This document shows positions 60,152 to 64,000 of a stretch of 64,000 nt of DNA, piece by piece. The DNA comes from Muribaculum gordoncarteri (GTDB lineage Bacteria > Bacteroidota > Bacteroidia > Bacteroidales > Muribaculaceae). Location of the stretch: the NCBI RefSeq assembly GCF_004803695.1, contig NZ_CP039393.1, forward strand, positions 1,116,001 to 1,180,000. Direction: 5' to 3'. Below the pieces are notes generated by a model. That model saw only the letters and a list, made by a program, of their open reading frames with translations, was not told where the DNA came from and ran no database searches. A program made the position numbers and the translations under genes. Within the stretch, counting starts at the first letter, position 1. Each line of letters opens with the position of its first letter.

Positions 60152-60724
60152 ATGGACAAGGAACAAGTCATCAGTGCTCTGGCTGAGCATTACAGGGCAA
60201 TTATTGAGCTTATCGGAGAGAATCCTGACCGTGAAGGATTGGTGAAGACTCCCGTTCGTGCCGCCAAGGCTCTCTATTATGCCACTCAAGGTTATCGTGA
60301 AAGTGCCGATGAAGTGATGAGGTCGGCTATATTTGATTATTCAGGTTCACAGATTATAATCGTAAAGGATATTGAGTTCTATTCATTCTGTGAGCATCAC
60401 ATATTACCGTTTTTCGGAAAGGTGTCGATTGGTTATCTGCCAAACGGCAATATGATCGGTCTTTCAAAGTTGGCCCGTGTCGTCAACATATATGCACGCC
60501 GTCTGCAGGTGCAGGAACGATTCACCGCTGAAGTGTGCCGTGAGGTCTATGACACGCTTAGCGCACATGGTGTGATGGTTGTGTGCAATGCCGAGCATCT
60601 GTGCATGAAGATGCGCGGTGTGGAGAAGCAGGATTCATCTACAACAACTATGGAATATATGGGGCGTTTTGCCGAAGATGCCTCGTTGAGAGCCGAATTC
60701 CTGTCGTTGCTGAAATCAATGTAA
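60152..60724 (+). CDS. folE: GTP cyclohydrolase I
   Basis: The 190-residue homodecameric zinc enzyme converts GTP to 7,8-dihydroneopterin triphosphate, the first step of folate synthesis. Motifs: NPDREGLVKTPVRAAKAL, FYSFCEHHILPFFGKVSIGYLP with zinc ligands Cys and His, KLARVVNIYARRLQVQERFT and AEHLCMKMRGVEKQDSSTTT with the third ligand Cys. The stop is one base from the convergent purN stop, leaving no room for a separate terminator. Confidence 0.97.
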   Translation: MDKEQVISALAEHYRAIIELIGENPDREGLVKTPVRAAKALYYATQGYRESADEVMRSAIFDYSGSQIIIVKDIEFYSFCEHHILPFFGKVSIGYLPNGNMIGLSKLARVVNIYARRLQVQERFTAEVCREVYDTLSAHGVMVVCNAEHLCMKMRGVEKQDSSTTTMEYMGRFAEDASLRAEFLSLLKSM

Positions 60725-60725
60725 G

Positions 60726-61316
60726 TCATTTAATGCCGGCTACAACCGATTCGATTACTTGGGGAAAGTGAGTTTTCTCAAGTGAATGTATTTTGTCTTC
60801 TATCGATTCGGGAGTGTCGTCGGCTGTCAGCTTGACGGTGGCTTGGAATATTATTTCTCCCTTATCATACTCCTCGTTGACATAGTGTATTGTTATGCCG
60901 GTTTCCGGTTCTCGTGCAGCATACACCGCTTCGTGAACGTGACGGCCATACATTCCCTTGCCGCCATATTTGGGCAGTAGCGATGGATGCACGTTTATTA
61001 TCCTGTCGGGGTAGGCTTGTATAAGGAAATCAGGAAGCATCATCATGAATCCGGCAAGGATTATGTGGCTTATTCCATATTGGCGCAGTGTATTGAGCAT
61101 TGTGTCGCGATCGTTTATTTCAGCTCTTGTCATCATGGCCACGGGGATGTCGTGATTTTCTCCCCGCTGTATCACCTTTGCCTGAGGGCGGTTGCATACT
61201 ATCAGGCTCACTTTGACAGGTGCGTGACCGTCACTGAAATGCCGTATTATATTTTCGGCATTTGAACCATTGCCTGATGCAAATATGGCGATGTTGTATA
61301 TGGTGGATTGCGTCAT
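60726..61316 (-). CDS. purN: Phosphoribosylglycinamide formyltransferase
   Basis: The 196-residue enzyme transfers the formyl group from 10-formyl-tetrahydrofolate to GAR in purine synthesis. Motifs: NIAIFASGNGSNAENII at the N-terminus, HIILAGFMMMLPDFLI, the catalytic INVHPSLLPKYGGKGMYG (Asn-His) and ETGITIHYVNEEYDKGEII with the catalytic Asp. The start at 61316 is chosen because the frame upstream overlaps the fabI terminator and its gene end without conserved residues. A near-consensus -7 box (TACCTTTA, 61321-61328 on the minus strand) would give almost no leader. Confidence 0.95.
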   Translation of the reverse strand: MTQSTIYNIAIFASGNGSNAENIIRHFSDGHAPVKVSLIVCNRPQAKVIQRGENHDIPVAMMTRAEINDRDTMLNTLRQYGISHIILAGFMMMLPDFLIQAYPDRIINVHPSLLPKYGGKGMYGRHVHEAVYAAREPETGITIHYVNEEYDKGEIIFQATVKLTADDTPESIEDKIHSLEKTHFPQVIESVVAGIK

Positions 61317-61330
61317 AGCGTAAAGGTAAT

Positions 61331-61361
61331 AAAAAATCCCGACTATGACAAGCCGGGATTT
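61331..61361 (-). terminator. fabI terminator in front of purN
   Basis: AAATCCCG (61334-61341) and CGGGATTT (61354-61361) pair over 8 bp; on the minus strand a T-run (61336-61331) follows. It lies between fabI and purN, which point the same way, so purN would need read-through or its own promoter. Confidence 0.85.
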
Positions 61362-61383
61362 CAATGTTATAGTGTTGTGACGA

Positions 61384-62241
61384 TTAACCGTATTGTATTG
61401 TTCCGTCGGGATTGCGATACAGGTCGAAGCTCTTCTCATACTGGTCCATGGCGCGAAGGCTCATACCCATGCTTGAGAATCCGCCGTCATGATAGAGATT
61501 CTGCATCGTTACCTTGCGGGTCAGGTCGCTGAACATTACAATGCAATAGTCGGCGCACTCATCGGCGTTTGCATTGCCGAGTGGCGACATGCGGTTGGCG
61601 AAGTCCATAAGCGATTCCATGCCTTTTACGCCGCTTCCGGCTGTGGTGACAGTGGGTGACTGCGATATAGTATTGATGCGCACGTGCTTCTCTCGACCGT
61701 ATATGTAGCCGAAGCTGCGGGCTATTGATTCGAGAAGAGCCTTTGCATCGGCCATGTCGTTGTAGCCGAACATAGTGCGTTGTGCTGCGATGTACGACAG
61801 TGCGAGTATGCTTCCGTAATCGCTTATTGCATCGAGCTTCTTAGCAACCTGAATCATCTTGTGGAACGACACTGCCGAAATGTCGAGTGTCTTGTTCAGC
61901 AAATCGTAATCAAGGTCGTCATACAGGCGTTTTTTGCGCACATTGGGCGACATGCCTATTGAGTGAAGTACGAAGTCTATTTTACCTCCCAGAATCTCCA
62001 TCGACTTGGTAAATACCATTTCGAGGTCTTCGATGTTGGTGGCGTCGGCAGGAATTACTTCAGCGTTTAGTTTCTCGCCGAGTTTGCTCACGTCACCCAT
62101 TCTTACAGCAACGGGGGTGTTTGACAGAGTGATGACAGCGCCTTCTTCAACAGCCTTCTCGGCGACTTTCCAGGCGATACTCATGTCGTTAAGCGCTCCG
62201 AATATAATACCGCGCTTACCTTTCAATAAGTTATAACTCAT
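61384..62241 (-). CDS. fabI: Enoyl-[acyl-carrier-protein] reductase FabI
   Basis: The 285-residue short-chain dehydrogenase-fold enzyme reduces enoyl-ACP with NADH in fatty acid elongation. The NAD site reads KGKRGIIFGALNDMSIAWKVA, with the family-specific NDMSIAW segment. The catalytic Tyr and Lys are in LSYIAAQRTMFGYNDMADAKALL (Tyr-x6-Lys), and the segment RINTISQSPTVTTAGSGVKG is the substrate loop. Length is slightly above E. coli FabI because of a C-terminal extension (YEKSFDLYRNPDG). The -7 box TAACTTTG at 62271-62278 on the minus strand gives a leader of about 23 bases. Confidence 0.95.
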   Translation of the reverse strand: MSYNLLKGKRGIIFGALNDMSIAWKVAEKAVEEGAVITLSNTPVAVRMGDVSKLGEKLNAEVIPADATNIEDLEMVFTKSMEILGGKIDFVLHSIGMSPNVRKKRLYDDLDYDLLNKTLDISAVSFHKMIQVAKKLDAISDYGSILALSYIAAQRTMFGYNDMADAKALLESIARSFGYIYGREKHVRINTISQSPTVTTAGSGVKGMESLMDFANRMSPLGNANADECADYCIVMFSDLTRKVTMQNLYHDGGFSSMGMSLRAMDQYEKSFDLYRNPDGTIQYG

Positions 62242-62270
62242 TAGAATCTATAAATTGTGATTTATGCCTG

Positions 62271-62278
62271 CAAAGTTA
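62271..62278 (-). promoter_or_regulatory. -7 box for fabI
   Basis: TAACTTTG on the minus strand; predicted start near 62264. Confidence 0.65.
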
Positions 62279-62333
62279 GCTATTTTTTCCGAAATATATA
62301 GACATTCAGGGCCGTTACATAGCATTATTGGCG

Positions 62334-62996
62334 TTATTTGGCCTTTTTTAGCTTGAATCCGGCCTGCAATCCGTCGTAGCTTTGGAGCATTGAGTTGATG
62401 CTGTTTAGTGTCGAGTTGCCCGAGAATGACGCAAGTCGGTCGACAATTGTCATCAGTTTTGAAATGTCGAATGTCAATGTCAACTGGTTGCCTGCGAGTG
62501 ACACGGCTGTGTTCGTGCTGCCTATGTTCACCTTGCCGGCGGCCTTGAACTTGAATATCAGAATACCTTTTTCAGTGCCTTGAGATATTGAACCCGATAG
62601 TGATCCGCGTTTGAGCTTCATCGTGAAAGTGCTGTCGCTTGCCACTGTCAATACGAGATTCTCAAGTCCGGCACGTTGGTAGTAGGGCTTTATTTTGTTC
62701 TCTATGGTTGCTGACGCAGCGGCGCCTCCGGCTTTCTTCAATAGATTTTCGCTCTTGAAAGTTACGGCAGGGGCGGTGTAGTTCCAGGTTCCTTCAAGAT
62801 CGGCCGGTGTGACATCCGATTTTCCGAGTACATTTCCGAGAATCGAACCAAGAGCCGAGCCGGTTGAACCTTTGTCGGTATTGGTCGTGTCGTTCTTTGA
62901 CGCAAGTCCTCTCAACGCCTCTTTCAGGTCGAATGACTGAGCTGAAAGTGACATGGAACACAATAATAATGCAACAATAGTGTAAATAGTCTTCAT
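62334..62996 (-). CDS. DUF4923 family exported protein
   Basis: The 220-residue protein has a signal peptide (MKTIYTIVALLLCSMSLSAQ), a Ser/Thr/Gly-rich linker, then a beta-rich lipocalin-like domain (about 60-215: LEGTWNYTAPAVTFKSENLLKKAGG, DSTFTMKLKRGSLSGSI, KGILIFKFKAAGKVNIG). This matches DUF4923 of Bacteroidetes, which is periplasmic and of unknown function. It lies 15 bases downstream of the CBM9-like gene and probably shares its transcript. Confidence 0.85.
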   Translation of the reverse strand: MKTIYTIVALLLCSMSLSAQSFDLKEALRGLASKNDTTNTDKGSTGSALGSILGNVLGKSDVTPADLEGTWNYTAPAVTFKSENLLKKAGGAAASATIENKIKPYYQRAGLENLVLTVASDSTFTMKLKRGSLSGSISQGTEKGILIFKFKAAGKVNIGSTNTAVSLAGNQLTLTFDISKLMTIVDRLASFSGNSTLNSINSMLQSYDGLQAGFKLKKAK

Positions 62997-63011
62997 TTTC
63001 GATCAAATAAT

Positions 63012-63677
63012 TTATGATAGTATAATATTCCCAAACGATTCGGGCTGGTGAAATGTTCTTTTTGTCGTGTCAAGCGGCATCCAGCTTAGGAAGTGGGGTT
63101 GCGATGTGCCTGATGCGCATTTGTAGAAGTTGCCTTTTATTGTCAGGGGAGTTCCGTCATACTTCAGTCCGAGCATATCGAGAGGAATGGCAATGAGTAC
63201 ATTCCAGGTGAAGAGTCCCTCCAGTTCGCGGAACGGACGATTGCCGCACGATGCGTAACACTTGATGCGTCCTATTGTCGACTCATCGATAAAAGAGCAG
63301 GCATTGTCACCGTCGCCCTCACAAATCATGCCTGATATGGTCCCGATACAATTTATCTCAAATGCATAGTATCGGTTGCTTTTGCTGTCAGGCTGCAGAT
63401 ATACGGCTACGCACGAATCTTCATGGACCGGTGTGTTGGGACGGTCGTTGATTGCACGCAGATAATTGCACCTGACGAAGAAGTCGATATAGAGCATGTC
63501 ATCGGAGTGGGCCATCGAGAAGGTTGTCAAGGGATGGTAGGGAAACTCCTTGTAGTCGATATTGTCGATTGGACGGCGTACACCGTTATCATCAAGAGCG
63601 TTTATAATTCCGTCGGTGCTCATTTCCCCCAAATTATCGATGCGGGGTACGATTAGATTGTCGATATTGCTGTTCAT
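63012..63677 (-). CDS. CBM9-like carbohydrate-binding family protein
   Basis: The 221-residue protein has no signal peptide and shows the Bacteroidetes carbohydrate-binding family 9-like pattern: DDMLYIDFFVRCNYLRAINDRPNTPVHEDSCVAVYLQ, YYAFEINCIGTISG, FTWNVLIAIPLDMLGL and LKGNFYKCASGTSQPHFLSWMPL. The C-terminal Trp/His cluster is typical of the fold. Substrate is unknown. The ATG overlaps the LysE-family gene stop by 4 bases; the longer upstream frame would cover that gene and is not conserved. Confidence 0.85.
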   Translation of the reverse strand: MNSNIDNLIVPRIDNLGEMSTDGIINALDDNGVRRPIDNIDYKEFPYHPLTTFSMAHSDDMLYIDFFVRCNYLRAINDRPNTPVHEDSCVAVYLQPDSKSNRYYAFEINCIGTISGMICEGDGDNACSFIDESTIGRIKCYASCGNRPFRELEGLFTWNVLIAIPLDMLGLKYDGTPLTIKGNFYKCASGTSQPHFLSWMPLDTTKRTFHQPESFGNIILS

Positions 63678-64000
63678 TGTATAACGGTTATATAGTCTTT
63701 TATGCCCATGATTAATCCGATTATTGCCATGATCAACAGAATGCCTCCTATGATGCGGTTTATCAACCACAGTGAACGCACATTGAAGTGAGAACGCACC
63801 TTGTTTACGAAAAATGTAATGGTGAACCACCACAACAAGGCTCCCGAGAATATGGCGATATATCCCGAAATGTAGTGATAATACTTAAATTCAGGCAACA
63901 GGAAGTTGAAGCGGGCAAAAAGACCGATTATGAAAAATAGAATAAGCGGGTTGGAGAATGTGAGAAGGAATCCGGTTACGAAGTCCTTCCAGTAGGTGTT
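63674..64000 (-). CDS. LysE-family transporter, partial (5' end beyond the window)
   Basis: The frame runs uninterrupted to the right edge and encodes about 108 C-terminal residues with three hydrophobic segments. The visible part includes GFLLTFSNPLILFFIIGLF, a LysE/RhtB-type signature (the conserved NP), then GYIAIFSGALLWWFTITFF and IIGGILLIMAIIGLIMGIKDY. LysE proteins export amino acids or related metabolites across the inner membrane. The N-terminus lies beyond position 64000. The gene is coupled to the CBM9-like gene by a 4-base overlap. Confidence 0.85.
   Translation of the reverse strand, partial: NTYWKDFVTGFLLTFSNPLILFFIIGLFARFNFLLPEFKYYHYISGYIAIFSGALLWWFTITFFVNKVRSHFNVRSLWLINRIIGGILLIMAIIGLIMGIKDYITVIQ

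Noticed and set aside
1-64000. CRISPR arrays, tRNA/rRNA genes and riboswitches
   Set aside because: No regularly spaced repeats, cloverleaf or known aptamer core was seen in any intergenic region; all are short and A/T-rich, with only promoters and terminators.

Overview
The window looks like a chromosomal segment of a Bacteroidales bacterium, most likely Muribaculaceae (S24-7) or a close relative. Three things point there. Many genes belong to Bacteroidetes-restricted families (DUF5606, DUF4923, DUF5106, DUF1599, a BT_3928-type membrane protein, a THUMP-like methyltransferase). Start codons lack Shine-Dalgarno sequences. At least a dozen starts are preceded by the Bacteroidetes -7 box TAnnTTTG. 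The genus is inferred from protein style, not from a marker gene. No rRNA, tRNA, CRISPR array, insertion sequence or prophage is visible. Coding density is very high and no gene-free stretch exceeds 300 bases.

Layout. 1-7.1 kb: the tail of threonine synthase, Lon protease, a His-rich lipoprotein, DUF5606, a membrane protein with SmpB, a THUMP-like methyltransferase and an orphan tyrosine recombinase. 7.2-14.7 kb: a seven-gene minus-strand operon that reads as a complete L-galactose catabolic route: dehydrogenase, lactonase, FucP-type permease, L-galactonate dehydrogenase, mutarotase, UxaB and UxaA, ending at 2-keto-3-deoxy-D-gluconate. It diverges from a secreted GH2 glycosidase and a second aldo/keto reductase (15.0-18.4 kb). 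18.5-21.8 kb: pgk, pyrF and prfA. 22.0-24.6 kb: two small proteins and the agmatine-to-putrescine pair AguA/AguB. 24.6-28.2 kb: a flavin reductase, a K+/H+ antiporter, a PH-domain protein and a DKNYY-repeat protein. 28.3-34.3 kb: a seven-gene minus-strand operon (DUF5106, DoxX, mnmA, bifunctional nuclease, nupG, rsmE, kdsA). 34.5-37.7 kb: ClpB and a lipoprotein.

37.8-39.1 kb holds a hemerythrin-domain protein and a LuxR-type regulator with a degenerate receiver. 39.25-41.4 kb holds an AmgK-like sugar kinase fused to a RapZ C-terminal domain, overlapping a MurU-like nucleotidyltransferase. This is a cell-wall recycling module in which a domain known for sensing glucosamine-6-phosphate is built into the kinase. 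Next come a TlpA-type thioredoxin protein, a secreted GH13 enzyme, HtpG, a TPR/histidine-kinase-like protein that lacks the phosphoacceptor His, ClpC, GyrA with a TPR protein, DUF1599, a DoxX/MauE-type membrane protein, TpiA, a SPOR protein, FolE, PurN, FabI, DUF4923, a CBM9-like protein and a partial LysE transporter.

The most notable points are the compact L-galactose operon, the AmgK-RapZ fusion next to MurU, the His-less histidine-kinase-like protein, the hemerythrin/degenerate-regulator pair, terminators embedded inside opposing coding sequences, a 50-bp tandem duplication of a gene's 3' end, and two short sequence elements that recur upstream of unrelated genes.
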